Below, piece by piece: positions 51,671 through 61,146 of a stretch of 64,000 nt of DNA. Both the position numbers and the translations under genes were made by a program. Position 1 is the stretch's first letter. Every line of letters begins with the position of its first letter. Source of the stretch: an uncultured Bacteroidales bacterium (GTDB taxonomy: Bacteria; Bacteroidota; Bacteroidia; Bacteroidales; FEN-979); the NCBI GenBank assembly GCA_903887775.1, contig CAISRB010000011.1, forward strand, positions 186,001 through 250,000, read 5' to 3'. The notes below the pieces were generated by a model, which was not told the DNA's origin, did no database searches, and saw nothing but the letters and a program-made list of their open reading frames with translations.

Positions 51671-53638
51671 TCAGGTACTGCCCAGGTAACGGAATCCCTT
51701 AATTACAATATTAATGTCGTTCGCCAGGTGATAATCCCGGGCATACATAATGTTGAGCCTGTTCTTATCTTCTTCGCTGATCTGCTTTGACTTCAGTGAA
51801 ACCATCGGGTTCAGCACTCCTTTTTTAATCAGCGGAACATGCTGAACATTGTCGCCGCTCACGGGGGTATAACCTACCCAGGATTTTTTTGCGAATAATA
51901 CCAGGGCTATATTCTTCGCGAGACCGATCGGCTTTCTGACAACAAAAATAAACAGGGGGTAAAGGCATAAAATAATCAGTCCAGCAGCAAGGTCAAACAC
52001 TCTTTTATTTCTCCTGTTTGATTTTTTCGTGATAGCATTAATGTCGACGACATAAAGGTCCCCGGAGGTATTTATTGAATTGCTTCCGATGATGGACAGG
52101 CTTTCGGGAGGTGCTATTTTATAATCAACCTGGGCATCTTTTAACTCCGACATTTTATCGATAATGACCTGGGCGGGTACATCCTTTGCACAGAAAATTA
52201 CTTCGTCAATTTTGTGGATTATAATGATTTCTTTGATTTGCTGAAGATTCCCGATGAATCCGTTCAGGTTACCTTTAAGGGGACGATAACACACCAGTCC
52301 GACAAATGCCGGGTTCATCCCGGTTTTTTGCAGAAGGTCGGCAACCCTTTCCGATTCTTCTTTTTCCCCGATTATTACAAATTTTTTATTCTTGTTCGAA
52401 TTCAACTGAAACCCATTGATCTTTGAATAATTCAGGATTAACCTGATTCCAAGCATGATAAACAATCCCCAGCTTGCACCAAAAAGGATCAGCGCTCTCG
52501 AGAACCGATAATTTTCACTTAAAAGGCTGTATAACAGCAATACCAGAACAGTACCTGCCAGCATCCCCTGGACTATTTTTTTAAGCATGATCGGGCGGTC
52601 GTATCCACCGCTCACATAAACACTGATGAGCCAGATAAAAATATAAACCGGCACCGCGATCTGCATAAATTCAGGCGGGTAGTGGCCCCCGTTTGGAAAA
52701 ATAAAGTTCTTTTCCCAGTAAGAAGTCATAAAAAACATCCCGGTAAAGATCATTAGGGCATCGAGAAGAGGGAGAAATATGCGGTTTGCAAACCGTGTCA
52801 TGATCGAGAAAAAGGCACGCAGGTAGATTGCGGAGTGGATCATGATGGAGAAAGACCTGGCATTTTCTTTAGAAAAATGTTTCCGGGCGAAAATGATCAT
52901 CGCATTATAAAACATGAACACATAGTTCAGGCTGCCCTTTTTCGTGCTTTCTCCTTTGTAGTGAATGATCCTTGTTCCCGGGTAATAATAGTTTTTATAA
53001 CCTGCCTTGTTTATCCTGTAGCTCAGGTCGATGTCTTCGCCATACATAAAAAAAGATTCATCCAGTAAACCGATTTCATCGAGGACTTTTTTCCTCAGCA
53101 ACATAAAAGCGCCTGCAAGAACGTCGATCTCGTGTACTTTATCTTTATCCAGATAACCCAGATGGTACTGACTGAAGATCTTTGATTTGGGAAAGAGTGA
53201 TGACAACCCGAAAATTTTATAAAAAGAGACTACCGGGGTGGGCAGGGCCCTTTTGGATTCGGGCAGAAACTTCCCTTTACCATCAATCATTTTAACGCCC
53301 AGGCCGCCGGCATCTGGATGCTCATCCATAAAAGCAACAACTTTTCTGAGCGTGTCATCTTCTACAAGAGTGTCGGGGTTCAGAAGCAGGATATATTCCC
53401 CCCCCGCTATCTTCATCGCCTGGTTGTTGGCCCTCGAAAAACCAAGATTCTCTTTGTTTTCGATCAGGATAACATCAGGAAATTTATCTCTGACCATCTT
53501 GATTGAACCGTCAACGGAACTGTTATCCACCACGAAAACTTCCACCTCAAGGCCTTTGCAGGCATTTTGAAGGGAATGCAGGCATTGTTCGAGGAAATAC
53601 CTCACATTATAATTGACGATGACAACGGATAATTTCAT
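51671..53638 (-). CDS. Family 2 glycosyltransferase fused to a membrane domain and a degenerate sugar-phosphate transferase
   Basis: 655 residues. Residues 1-240: GT2 domain (VVIVNYNVRYFLEQCL, LLLNPDTLVEDD, FFMYGEDIDLSYRINKAGY). About 270-430: several membrane helices. About 435-540: a nucleotide-binding-like domain (KFVIIGEKEESERVADLL). About 545-655: a stretch like the start of bacterial sugar transferases (KRVFDLAAGLIIL), but without the usual catalytic KFRSM-type segment. It probably adds a sugar to a lipid-linked polysaccharide; the last two parts resemble the front half of undecaprenyl-phosphate sugar transferases and look worn. Acts at the inner membrane. Confidence 0.85.
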   Translation of the reverse strand: MKLSVVIVNYNVRYFLEQCLHSLQNACKGLEVEVFVVDNSSVDGSIKMVRDKFPDVILIENKENLGFSRANNQAMKIAGGEYILLLNPDTLVEDDTLRKVVAFMDEHPDAGGLGVKMIDGKGKFLPESKRALPTPVVSFYKIFGLSSLFPKSKIFSQYHLGYLDKDKVHEIDVLAGAFMLLRKKVLDEIGLLDESFFMYGEDIDLSYRINKAGYKNYYYPGTRIIHYKGESTKKGSLNYVFMFYNAMIIFARKHFSKENARSFSIMIHSAIYLRAFFSIMTRFANRIFLPLLDALMIFTGMFFMTSYWEKNFIFPNGGHYPPEFMQIAVPVYIFIWLISVYVSGGYDRPIMLKKIVQGMLAGTVLVLLLYSLLSENYRFSRALILFGASWGLFIMLGIRLILNYSKINGFQLNSNKNKKFVIIGEKEESERVADLLQKTGMNPAFVGLVCYRPLKGNLNGFIGNLQQIKEIIIIHKIDEVIFCAKDVPAQVIIDKMSELKDAQVDYKIAPPESLSIIGSNSINTSGDLYVVDINAITKKSNRRNKRVFDLAAGLIILCLYPLFIFVVRKPIGLAKNIALVLFAKKSWVGYTPVSGDNVQHVPLIKKGVLNPMVSLKSKQISEEDKNRLNIMYARDYHLANDINIVIKGFRYLGST

Positions 53639-53670
53639 TGCTGCATTGAAGCTGTAAATTTAATGCTTAT

Positions 53671-54255
53671 TCAGATAGTTCCTGCATTGATCATTTGCAC
53701 TACTCTTTCAATAGGTTCGTCTTCTCCTTTTGGGTCGTATAAGGTCTTAAGGTCATACCCGAAAAGACGGGCCAACGTTTGCCAGAAAAAAGCATTGAAT
53801 CCTCCCTTGAGCTCTTTCACAATGGCAAAGGTCGATGAGCCGGTTTCCCGGTAAATCAGTTTTATCAGTATTTTTCCCTGAGAATAGGTCATGTCGCGTA
53901 ACTGGTCACCGAATTGTGCATCAAGCTCCTTTTCCGATTTCCTCAGGAATGCTTTTTTCTGCTTCTCGTTTTTCATTGTGTCGAGTACCGCTTTAATTTG
54001 TTTTAGCTTCACACCTGCAAGTTTGGCATAAGGGTAAACAATCCTGATATTGTACATCAGGCGGTCGTACCGTGCTGCTTCCCTCCTGGTATCGTACCTG
54101 GCTGGCGGTAAAATGGTAACTCCGACAAGGTCAACGGCAGGGAGAGTATCTCCCTTAATGATCTTAAAGGGTAAGGTGATTTTGGTGGTATCCTGAGAAA
54201 AAATGGATACGTGAAATGTGCATAAAAGTAAGGAGGTCAGTAACAATATTCTCAT
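53671..54255 (-). CDS. DUF4294 protein, secreted
   Basis: 194 residues with a signal peptide (ILLLTSLLLCTFHVSIFSQ). The body (RREAARYDRLMYNIRIVYPYAKLAGVKL over two helices, DMTYSQGKILIKLIYRETGSSTFAIVKEL over another two) matches DUF4294, a Bacteroidota periplasmic family of unknown function. It lies 53 bp downstream of clpX on the same strand. Confidence 0.82.
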   Translation of the reverse strand: MRILLLTSLLLCTFHVSIFSQDTTKITLPFKIIKGDTLPAVDLVGVTILPPARYDTRREAARYDRLMYNIRIVYPYAKLAGVKLKQIKAVLDTMKNEKQKKAFLRKSEKELDAQFGDQLRDMTYSQGKILIKLIYRETGSSTFAIVKELKGGFNAFFWQTLARLFGYDLKTLYDPKGEDEPIERVVQMINAGTI

Positions 54256-54308
54256 CGGAATTGCCTGTACTTACAAATAAAATAAACGAGTAGAGGGGCA
54301 ATTTAGTA

Positions 54309-55544
54309 TCAGGCTACCTTAAGCCTTGATAAACTTGTTTTATTGAATTTCTCTTCGACAAAGGCAAGATTAACTTTCAGGCTTTTTGTATTGGTTTTGG
54401 AAGGAAGCTCAAACATGGCATCATTCATGACTCCTTCAAGTATAGCCCTGAGGCCCCTGGCGCCAAGCTTGAATTCAACAGATTTATCGACTATGAAATC
54501 CAGGGCTTCTTCATCAAAACTGAGTTTAATATTGTCGATCTCAAAAAGCCTTACAAATTGCTTTATGAGTGAGTTTTTCGGCTCGATAAGAATGCGTTTA
54601 AGGGTAGCCCTGTCAAGAGCATGCATGAAGGTGACAATTGGCATCCTTCCAACCAGTTCCGGAATAAGCCCATAGGCTTTCAGATCAACGGGAGAGATGT
54701 ACTGAAGAATATTATCTTTATCAACTTCTTCTTTTTTTCTGTCAACCTTATAACCTATACGGTTTGTCTGTAAACGGTTTGCAATCTTTTTTTCAATACC
54801 GTCAAAAGCGCCTCCCGTGATAAACAGAATGTTCGTCGTGTTGATCTGGATCATGCGCTGTTCGGGGTGTTTCCGCCCTCCCTGGGGTGGCACGTTCACC
54901 ACGGAACCTTCAAGCATTTTCAGAAGGGCCTGCTGAACCCCTTCTCCCGAGACATCCCTTGTGATTGAAGGATTGTCGCTCTTTCGTGAAATTTTATCGA
55001 TCTCGTCAATAAATACTATACCCCTTTCAGCAGCTTCGATGTTGTAATCTGCAACCTGAAGCAGCCTCGAAAGTATGCTTTCAACGTCTTCACCAACGTA
55101 ACCGGCTTCTGTGAGGGCCGTGGCATCGGCTATGCAGAAAGGGACATTGAGCATTTTTGCAATGCTTCTTGCCAGTAAAGTTTTCCCGGTGCCTGTTTCG
55201 CCAACAACGATGATGTTTGATTTTTCAAGCTCCACATCATCCTCTCTCGCTTCCCTGGCATGCCTGATCCTCTTGTAATGATTGTAAACAGCCACAGAGA
55301 TTATGCGTTTGGCTTCTTCCTGGCCGATTACATACTGGTCAAGATACCGCTTGATCTCATGCGGCTTTAGCAATGTATATTCCTGGAAATTTTTGGGCTT
55401 CTGTAAAGTAAGTTCTTCGTTCAGGATGATCTGAGCTTGCTGTACACAGTTGTCACAGATGTGGGCGTTGAGACCTGCAATAAGCATCCTGGCCTCACGT
55501 TTTTCCCTTCCGCAGAAGGAACAGCGTTCATCAGTCTTTGCCAT
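54309..55544 (-). CDS. clpX: ATP-dependent Clp protease ATPase subunit ClpX
   Basis: 411 residues. N-terminal zinc-binding domain ([19 protein letters not shown]), Walker [15 protein letters not shown], Walker [11 protein letters not shown], and the ClpP-binding loop region. It unfolds substrates for ClpP. The ATG overlaps the clpP stop by 1 nt. The order tig-clpP-clpX is widely conserved. Confidence 0.97.
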   Translation of the reverse strand: MAKTDERCSFCGREKREARMLIAGLNAHICDNCVQQAQIILNEELTLQKPKNFQEYTLLKPHEIKRYLDQYVIGQEEAKRIISVAVYNHYKRIRHAREAREDDVELEKSNIIVVGETGTGKTLLARSIAKMLNVPFCIADATALTEAGYVGEDVESILSRLLQVADYNIEAAERGIVFIDEIDKISRKSDNPSITRDVSGEGVQQALLKMLEGSVVNVPPQGGRKHPEQRMIQINTTNILFITGGAFDGIEKKIANRLQTNRIGYKVDRKKEEVDKDNILQYISPVDLKAYGLIPELVGRMPIVTFMHALDRATLKRILIEPKNSLIKQFVRLFEIDNIKLSFDEEALDFIVDKSVEFKLGARGLRAILEGVMNDAMFELPSKTNTKSLKVNLAFVEEKFNKTSLSRLKVA

Positions 55545-56221
55545 TATTGCGATTCTTTCTTCGATTTCACCAATACCTCGTCGATCATACCGTAATCTTT
55601 AGCTTCATTGGCAGTCATCCAGTAATCCCTGTCGGCATCTTTCAGAATTCTCTTATACTGCTGACCCGAATGAAGCATGATGATCTCGTACAGTTCTTTT
55701 TTCAGTTTCTGGATCTCGCGTGTGGTGATCTCAATGTCTGATGCCTGGCCTTCGGCGCTGCCCATAGGCTGATGGATCAGAATGCGCGAATGTTTCAGAG
55801 CCGTTCGTTTCCCTTTTTCTCCGGCACAAAGCAGGATTGCCCCCATCGATGCTGCCATTCCTGTACATATGGTGGCAACATGAGGGTTGATGTACTGCAT
55901 GGTGTCATAAATTCCCAGGCCTGCATAAACAGATCCGCCGGGAGTGTTCAGGTAGATCTGGATATCCTTATGAGAATCAACTGATTCGAGGAACAATAGC
56001 TGGGCCTGTATAATGTTTGCCACATAATCGTCGATGGGAACACCGAGGAAAATGATCCTGTCCATCATCAGACGGCTGAACACATCCATTGTAGCAATGT
56101 TGAGCTGCCGTTCTTCAATGATGGTAGGGGAAATGTAATTGGCCGATATGCTCTTGTATTTTTCAAGGTTCAGACTGCTGATACCCCTGTGTCGTACTGC
56201 GTATTTTGAAAATTCATCCAT
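55544..56221 (-). CDS. clpP: ATP-dependent Clp protease proteolytic subunit ClpP
   Basis: 225 residues. Catalytic serine in [11 protein letters not shown], histidine in [11 protein letters not shown] and aspartate in [11 protein letters not shown]. The N-terminal 25 or so residues before the fold are usual for the phylum. Forms the barrel protease with ClpX. It follows tig by 37 bp. Confidence 0.96.
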   Translation of the reverse strand: MDEFSKYAVRHRGISSLNLEKYKSISANYISPTIIEERQLNIATMDVFSRLMMDRIIFLGVPIDDYVANIIQAQLLFLESVDSHKDIQIYLNTPGGSVYAGLGIYDTMQYINPHVATICTGMAASMGAILLCAGEKGKRTALKHSRILIHQPMGSAEGQASDIEITTREIQKLKKELYEIIMLHSGQQYKRILKDADRDYWMTANEAKDYGMIDEVLVKSKKESQ

Positions 56222-56258
56222 GGCTGATTGATTTATTGATTTTACTATTCCTTAATCC

Positions 56259-57494
56259 CTAATCCCTATTCTCTTCATGATGTTCATGCTCATGTTCATG
56301 TTCATGTTCATGCTGATGCTCGTGCTCATGTATTTCTGAGGCGAGTTTGACAAATTCATCGTATGAAATTTCTTTTTTAACAATATTAAGAGTCGTTTTA
56401 AAAAGACCCATGAGACGCGCATTGTACAATTGGTCATTGATCCTTTGCACCTGCTCCTTGTTCTGCATAAAGGCATCAACAATGGAATCATACTTTTTCT
56501 CCATCTCCGGATCGACAAATTCCGTGCCAACCCTGCGGAGCATCACGGTCTTGATATAATTCCTTATGTCTTCGTCACTTACCTTGATTTCATTTTCGCG
56601 GATGATCCTGTTTTCTATCAGCTGCCATTTCATCGATTCCCTGAACGAAGGGTAATCCTTCTCGATTTGTTCCTGTGTAAATTTACCTTCATTATATTCA
56701 AGAAGCCATCGTTTCAGGAATTCATCAGGAAGTTCAAAACTGCTGCTCTTTACAATGGTGTCAATGGCTTTATTGAAAAATATCCGGTCTGTCTCCTGGG
56801 CAAAGCTGGCAGAAGCGTCTTTTTTTATCCTGTCCCTGAATTGCTCAACATCTTCAATTTTCTCGCCTGGATATACCTTATCAAAAAATTCGGGGGTGAG
56901 TTCAGCTGGTGTCGTTTCCCGGACTTTGGGTTCTGAAGGCGGTTCCCCTTCAGCCGGAGAGCTGGTTTTTTCTTCCTCCGCAGGTTTTCCAGTTTCGGCC
57001 GGCAATTCGCTGGCTTCAGATGTCACCGGTATGCCAAACTTCTGGCGTGTTTCATTCACGTATTTGTCGATCATGCTTTCATCTACGAGGATTTCAAAAT
57101 CCTCAACTTCTGTTTCGGGGCCCAATGGAACCTTGAAATCCGGTGCAAAACCAATATCGAAAAAGAATTCAAAACTTGTCTGGGCTTCAAAATTCACCAC
57201 AGAATTCTTCTCCTGATTCGGGATGGGGTTTCCAAGAAGGTTAAAATTTTGTTCCTTGATAAAATTGTTAAGCGAATCGGAGATCAGTTTGTTGACTTCC
57301 TCTGCCAGTACTGCCTTGCCGTACATTTTACGGACAAGTCCCGACGGCACATGCCCTGGCCGGAAACCCGGTATATTCGCTTTTTTCTGGTAATCTTTGA
57401 TTACTTTATTTACCTGTTCAGTGTAATCTTCAGGAGTGATCGCCAGCCTGATAGTTGCAGTCAGCTCAGATGTGCTTTCTTTAGATATATTCAT
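56259..57494 (-). CDS. tig: Trigger factor with His-rich C-terminal tail and no recognisable PPIase domain
   Basis: 411 residues. The N-terminal ribosome-binding domain has a recognisable signature GFRPGHVPSGLVRKMYG. Where the FKBP-type PPIase domain would sit there is a low-complexity stretch rich in E, P and S (about 165-215), after which the C-terminal chaperone domain starts with LTPEFFDKVYPGE. The last residues alternate His and Glu (HEHEHQHEHEHEHEHEHH), coded by a near-repeat of CATGTT/CATGCT steps at 56275-56330. Such a tail can bind nickel or zinc, as in the PPIase SlyD. Nascent-chain chaperone, first gene of tig-clpP-clpX. Confidence 0.92.
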   Translation of the reverse strand: MNISKESTSELTATIRLAITPEDYTEQVNKVIKDYQKKANIPGFRPGHVPSGLVRKMYGKAVLAEEVNKLISDSLNNFIKEQNFNLLGNPIPNQEKNSVVNFEAQTSFEFFFDIGFAPDFKVPLGPETEVEDFEILVDESMIDKYVNETRQKFGIPVTSEASELPAETGKPAEEEKTSSPAEGEPPSEPKVRETTPAELTPEFFDKVYPGEKIEDVEQFRDRIKKDASASFAQETDRIFFNKAIDTIVKSSSFELPDEFLKRWLLEYNEGKFTQEQIEKDYPSFRESMKWQLIENRIIRENEIKVSDEDIRNYIKTVMLRRVGTEFVDPEMEKKYDSIVDAFMQNKEQVQRINDQLYNARLMGLFKTTLNIVKKEISYDEFVKLASEIHEHEHQHEHEHEHEHEHHEENRD

Positions 57495-57565
57495 GAATTT
57501 CTGTTATGTTTATTTCTGTCTTTCTTTCCTGCCTGGTTGCAATCCTCAACAGGCCTGTTATCTGG

Positions 57566-57647
57566 TGCGGATGAAGGGACTCGAACCCCCACGCCGTAAG
57601 GCACAAGATCCTAAGTCTTGCGCGGCTACCAATTACGCCACATCCGC
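57566..57647 (-). tRNA. tRNA-Leu (anticodon TAG)
   Basis: Acceptor stem GCGGATG / CATCCGC, anticodon stem CAAGA / TCTTG around loop CTTAGGA (anticodon TAG), a long variable arm as in type II tRNAs, T-loop TTCGAGT, discriminator A. CCA is not encoded. A -7 element lies just upstream. Confidence 0.95.
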
Positions 57648-57671
57648 ATCATGGGGTGATTTTTAAGCCTG

Positions 57672-57679
57672 CAAAGGTA
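57672..57679 (-). promoter_or_regulatory. Bacteroidetes -7 element for tRNA-Leu
   Basis: Minus strand TACCTTTG followed by CA, about 25 nt upstream of the mature 5' end. Confidence 0.5.
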
Positions 57680-57783
57680 CTAATTATTTCTTTTTCTGCG
57701 TTTATGATAAATGGAGATGCTTTTCCCGGATTATTGTTTTCTGACTTCGGGCAACCTTCACCCGCAGTTTCCAATCCTCATAC

Positions 57784-59277
57784 ATGGTAACCATGAGGCT
57801 GCATAAGTTTATATTGTTTTTTGTGCTTTTCCCGGCTCTGCATTTTATGGCTGAGGGACAGTCAATGTATGGGTTGGTACTGGACAATTATGCCGGTGTG
57901 AACAGTGTTCAGCTTAACCCCAGCGCGATGCGTAATTCGAAGACATGGCTTGATATTCAGTTTGTTGGTGTTGGCGGATTTCTCCAGAACAATTATCTGT
58001 ATCAGCAAAAATCGGATTATAAATTCTCTCATTTTTTTCAGAGCGGCTATGAATGGCCGACCCATTACGAGGGTTATGGAAGTGAAGTTCGTATTTTTGA
58101 GCACTATGGTACTATGAAACCCAAGAGTGCCTATATTGATACCAGGGTCAATGGGCCGGGGGCAATGCTGATCTGGGGAAAGCATGCATTTGCCATTACG
58201 TCTGCAATCAGAAATATCATTTCGGCGCATCAAATGCCTTATGAGTTAGCGAATTTCATATATCTCGGCCTGAATTACAGACCCCAGCAAAAGATCAATT
58301 ATCAGGATAACCGCCCATTCAGCGTGGCCCAGATGGCATGGGCGGAAGTCGGCCTTTCATATGCCTATGAGGTCTATGGCGGGGGGTTTAGCCGTATTGA
58401 TGCAGGCTTGTCTGTAAAACGGCTTTTTGGCTATACGGGAACCTATGCAGCGGTTGATAATATAAATTACACGGTCATTGACGATTCTACCCTGCAGATA
58501 AACAACCTGAAAGCTGAAATGGGATTGTCGTGGCCGATCGATTACTCAAGCGACCAGGTCAGCGGCGCCACAGCGTTCAGGGGAGGAGGCTGGGGAGTTG
58601 ATCTCGGGGTCACTTATACACGGCTGATCAAACCTCACCAGAACGAATATTTTACGAGGCTGTGTGCCCAACACTATGAGGATTATCTGTACCGTCTTGG
58701 TGTGTCACTTATCGATGTGGGGGGGATCCGCTTCAATACCAATGCGCAGAAACTGTCTGTTGATAACCGGTCCTCATACTGGGAAAGTCTTACCAGGATT
58801 AAGTTCCGGAGTATCGACCATATTCTTGATACCATCAGTTATAAATTCTATGGGGATACGAATTCAGCAAGGGTCGCCGATAAATTCACCCTCTGGCTCC
58901 CTTCGGCCCTGAGTGTTCAGTTTGATTACCATCTTACAAAGTTCACCTACGTGAATGCAAGCCTTATCTTTCCGGTTTCTTTTGCGAAAGCCTCAGTCAG
59001 CCGGCCTGCCGAATTAACTATAACCCCCAGGTATGAATCAGGCTGGCTTGAGGTCAGCCTGCCGGTCTCACTTTACGACTGGTACCTCCCAAGGGTTGGC
59101 CTTGCTGTAAGGGCCTACGGCTTTACGATAGGCTGCGATAAACTTGGGGGATTCTTTAATTTCAGCGACTTTACGGGTCTTGATGTGTATTTTTCAATAA
59201 AATACTTCCTCGGAAAAGGTTCATGCCATAAAAGGGACAAAGGTCGCTGCGGCAACCTCGAATTCGGACCAAACTGA
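57784..59277 (+). CDS. DUF5723 outer-membrane beta-barrel protein
   Basis: 497 residues (494 if the second ATG at 57793 is used), with a signal peptide ending near HFMAEGQS. The opening MYGLVLDNYAGVNSVQLNPSAMRNS over two segments is the hallmark of DUF5723, and the body has the alternating aromatic pattern of an outer-membrane barrel related to PorV/PorQ-like proteins. Function unknown. It abuts the convergent permease gene (stop to stop, no gap). Confidence 0.82.
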   Translation: MVTMRLHKFILFFVLFPALHFMAEGQSMYGLVLDNYAGVNSVQLNPSAMRNSKTWLDIQFVGVGGFLQNNYLYQQKSDYKFSHFFQSGYEWPTHYEGYGSEVRIFEHYGTMKPKSAYIDTRVNGPGAMLIWGKHAFAITSAIRNIISAHQMPYELANFIYLGLNYRPQQKINYQDNRPFSVAQMAWAEVGLSYAYEVYGGGFSRIDAGLSVKRLFGYTGTYAAVDNINYTVIDDSTLQINNLKAEMGLSWPIDYSSDQVSGATAFRGGGWGVDLGVTYTRLIKPHQNEYFTRLCAQHYEDYLYRLGVSLIDVGGIRFNTNAQKLSVDNRSSYWESLTRIKFRSIDHILDTISYKFYGDTNSARVADKFTLWLPSALSVQFDYHLTKFTYVNASLIFPVSFAKASVSRPAELTITPRYESGWLEVSLPVSLYDWYLPRVGLAVRAYGFTIGCDKLGGFFNFSDFTGLDVYFSIKYFLGKGSCHKRDKGRCGNLEFGPN

Positions 59278-60438
59278 TCAGTCCCGGATTTTCACATCCA
59301 GGGCATCCCTCAGGGAATTCCCCATGAGCATGAATGCCAGGACCAGCAACATTATTGCAATGCCCGGAAGGATTGCCAGGTATGCATAATCAAGGATTAT
59401 GTACCCGTAGTTTTCCTTGATCATTGAACCCCAGGATGGAACGGGAGGCTGGACGCCGAGCCCCAGGAAACTCAAACCGGCTTCCAGCAGGATGGCGGAA
59501 GCAAAATTCGCAGCCGATATTACAATCACCGCTGCCATTACATTAGGCAGAATATGCTTTATGATGATCCTTGTGTCTGAGAAACCAAGCGCCTGCCCGG
59601 CTTCAACAAATTCTTTCTCCCTGAGGCTTAAAACCTGTCCCCTCACCATCCTGGCCACATCAACCCACATCGTGAGCCCGACGGCTATAAAAACCTGCCA
59701 GAACCCTTTACCCAGCGCAAAGGTGATCGCAATCACCAGCAGGAGCGTTGGTATTGACCAAACCACATTGATAACCCACATGATCAGGTTATCGGTCCAG
59801 CCCCTGAAATAACCCGCGATTGCACCCAGGGTAATGCCAATCAGCAGTGAAATAAAAACAGAAATAAGACCAACCGAAAGGCTTACCCTTGCACCAATGA
59901 TCATCTCACTCAGATAATCTCTCCCAAAGCGGTCGGTGCCCAGCCAGAAAGTTTTTTTCTCGGGCAATCTCACTTTTTTTAATGCAATCCTATTTTCGGG
60001 GGATAAAGCCGCCCCTGGTTCTGAATAAGGTCTGTAGTATAAAGTGCCGCTGCTGATCCTGTAATTACTTAAAGGAACAGGGATATATGCGCTCTTTTTC
60101 CCGGCCAGCATAGTTTTCAGCCAGTTTGAAGGAGGCGGGGGGTCGGCTTTCATGATATACAGCATGTCAACCTTAAACCCCGGCTTTTTAAGCCCGAGTT
60201 CGAGAAACTGCTGGTTTGAATACGGACTTTTATCAGGTGTTATCAGGTAACCGAGAATTGCGGCGAGGCAAACGAAGCCGATAAAAATGAGCGAGCCCAT
60301 TCCCATGGGTTCATGGCTGAACCTGACCCATGCCAGCCGGGAAAGGGATGCGGAAACAATCCGGGGACGTTTTTTGAAAAGGTTCAAGGAAGCCGGGTCT
60401 TTTTGCAAATTTAATTTTTTTTTGTACTTTTGCAGCAC
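59278..60438 (-). CDS. ABC transporter permease, DppC/OppC family
   Basis: Up to 386 residues. The start is uncertain: GTG at 60438, or TTG at 60408 or 60387; the first ATG (about 60301) would cut off conserved WVRFSHEP. One membrane helix near the N-terminus, an external segment of about 100 residues, then the permease domain with the EAA-like loop (EAGQALGFSDTRIIIKHILPN split) and ILLEAGLSFLGLGVQPP near the end. It imports peptides or nickel-type substrates with partners not in the window. The upstream part overlaps the tRNA-His promoter on the other strand. Confidence 0.9.
   Translation of the reverse strand: MLQKYKKKLNLQKDPASLNLFKKRPRIVSASLSRLAWVRFSHEPMGMGSLIFIGFVCLAAILGYLITPDKSPYSNQQFLELGLKKPGFKVDMLYIMKADPPPPSNWLKTMLAGKKSAYIPVPLSNYRISSGTLYYRPYSEPGAALSPENRIALKKVRLPEKKTFWLGTDRFGRDYLSEMIIGARVSLSVGLISVFISLLIGITLGAIAGYFRGWTDNLIMWVINVVWSIPTLLLVIAITFALGKGFWQVFIAVGLTMWVDVARMVRGQVLSLREKEFVEAGQALGFSDTRIIIKHILPNVMAAVIVISAANFASAILLEAGLSFLGLGVQPPVPSWGSMIKENYGYIILDYAYLAILPGIAIMLLVLAFMLMGNSLRDALDVKIRD
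60402..60432 (+). promoter_or_regulatory. Bacteroidetes promoter for tRNA-His
   Basis: TTTG at 60402-60405, 19 bp, TACTTTTG at 60425-60432; a full -33/-7 match, with the tRNA 12 nt downstream. Confidence 0.7.
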
Positions 60439-60443
60439 AATAT

Positions 60444-60518
60444 GGTGGTCGTAGCTCAGCCGGTTAGAGCGTCAGATTGTGGATCTGAAGGTCGTGGGTT
60501 CGATCCCCATCTTCCACC
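60444..60518 (+). tRNA. tRNA-His (anticodon GTG)
   Basis: Encoded G-1 opposite C73, acceptor GTGGTCG / CTTCCAC, D stem GCTC/GAGC, anticodon stem TCAGA / TCTGA around TTGTGGA, T arm GTGGG-TTCGATC-CCCAT. By this fold the acceptor has two mismatches (5-68 and 6-67). CCA is not encoded. Confidence 0.94.
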
Positions 60519-60529
60519 CTTAAAAAAAT

Positions 60530-60555
60530 GCCGTCCCTGAAAGACGGCTTTTTTT
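60530..60555. terminator. Bidirectional terminator after tRNA-His
   Basis: Stem GCCGTC / GACGGC with a 7-nt loop, A-run before and T-run after. It serves the tRNA (+) and the thioredoxin-like gene (-). Confidence 0.85.
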
Positions 60556-60574
60556 ATTGCACGGAGTCCGAACC

Positions 60575-61135
60575 TTATTTTTTAGTACCTGTTTTATTAT
60601 AGGTATCCCTGTATTCTTCCCATTTCACATCCTTAAATGCGTTCTCGCCGAAATAATGGATGACAGGAGCAAATCCATCCACGTTCATGAAGCCCGGAAC
60701 CACCGATAGCACCTGGTTCTGCTCGTTGAGGAAAGCATAGGAAGGATATGACATTTTACCCCTGAGCAATTCCACAGCAAGCCTGTTATTCCCACCCCTG
60801 CCAACGGGATTGCTATTGACAAATTTTACAGTGTCGATTACAATAGTGTCTTTGGTCTCGGCATTCAGCTTCACACAGTAAAAATGTTTCTGCATGTACG
60901 TTGCAATGTCAGGATCCTGAAAAGTCTCCTTGTCCATCTTTTTGCACCAGCCGCACCAGTCGGTATAGACATCCACGAACATCTTTTTCGGCTTCTTCTT
61001 ATTCAGTTTGTAGGCATCTGCGAAACTAAGCCATTCAATGATATTCTTCTTCTCTTTGTTTCCCTGCGACAAAACAATCCCCGGCAGGGAAATCATAATA
61101 ATTATTAAAAACTGCTGCCTGATAAGGTTTTTCAT
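60575..61135 (-). CDS. Secreted thioredoxin-like protein
   Basis: 186 residues with a signal peptide (FLIIIMISLPGIVLSQ). Thioredoxin fold with VDVYTDWCGWCKKMDKETF, so the active site is CGWC, and cis-Pro in MSYPSYAFLN. Likely a periplasmic thiol reductase or oxidase (DUF255/thioredoxin_7-like). Partner unknown. It sits 11 nt after smpB on the same strand. Confidence 0.85.
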   Translation of the reverse strand: MKNLIRQQFLIIIMISLPGIVLSQGNKEKKNIIEWLSFADAYKLNKKKPKKMFVDVYTDWCGWCKKMDKETFQDPDIATYMQKHFYCVKLNAETKDTIVIDTVKFVNSNPVGRGGNNRLAVELLRGKMSYPSYAFLNEQNQVLSVVPGFMNVDGFAPVIHYFGENAFKDVKWEEYRDTYNKTGTKK

Positions 61136-61146
61136 GAATCTGTGAT

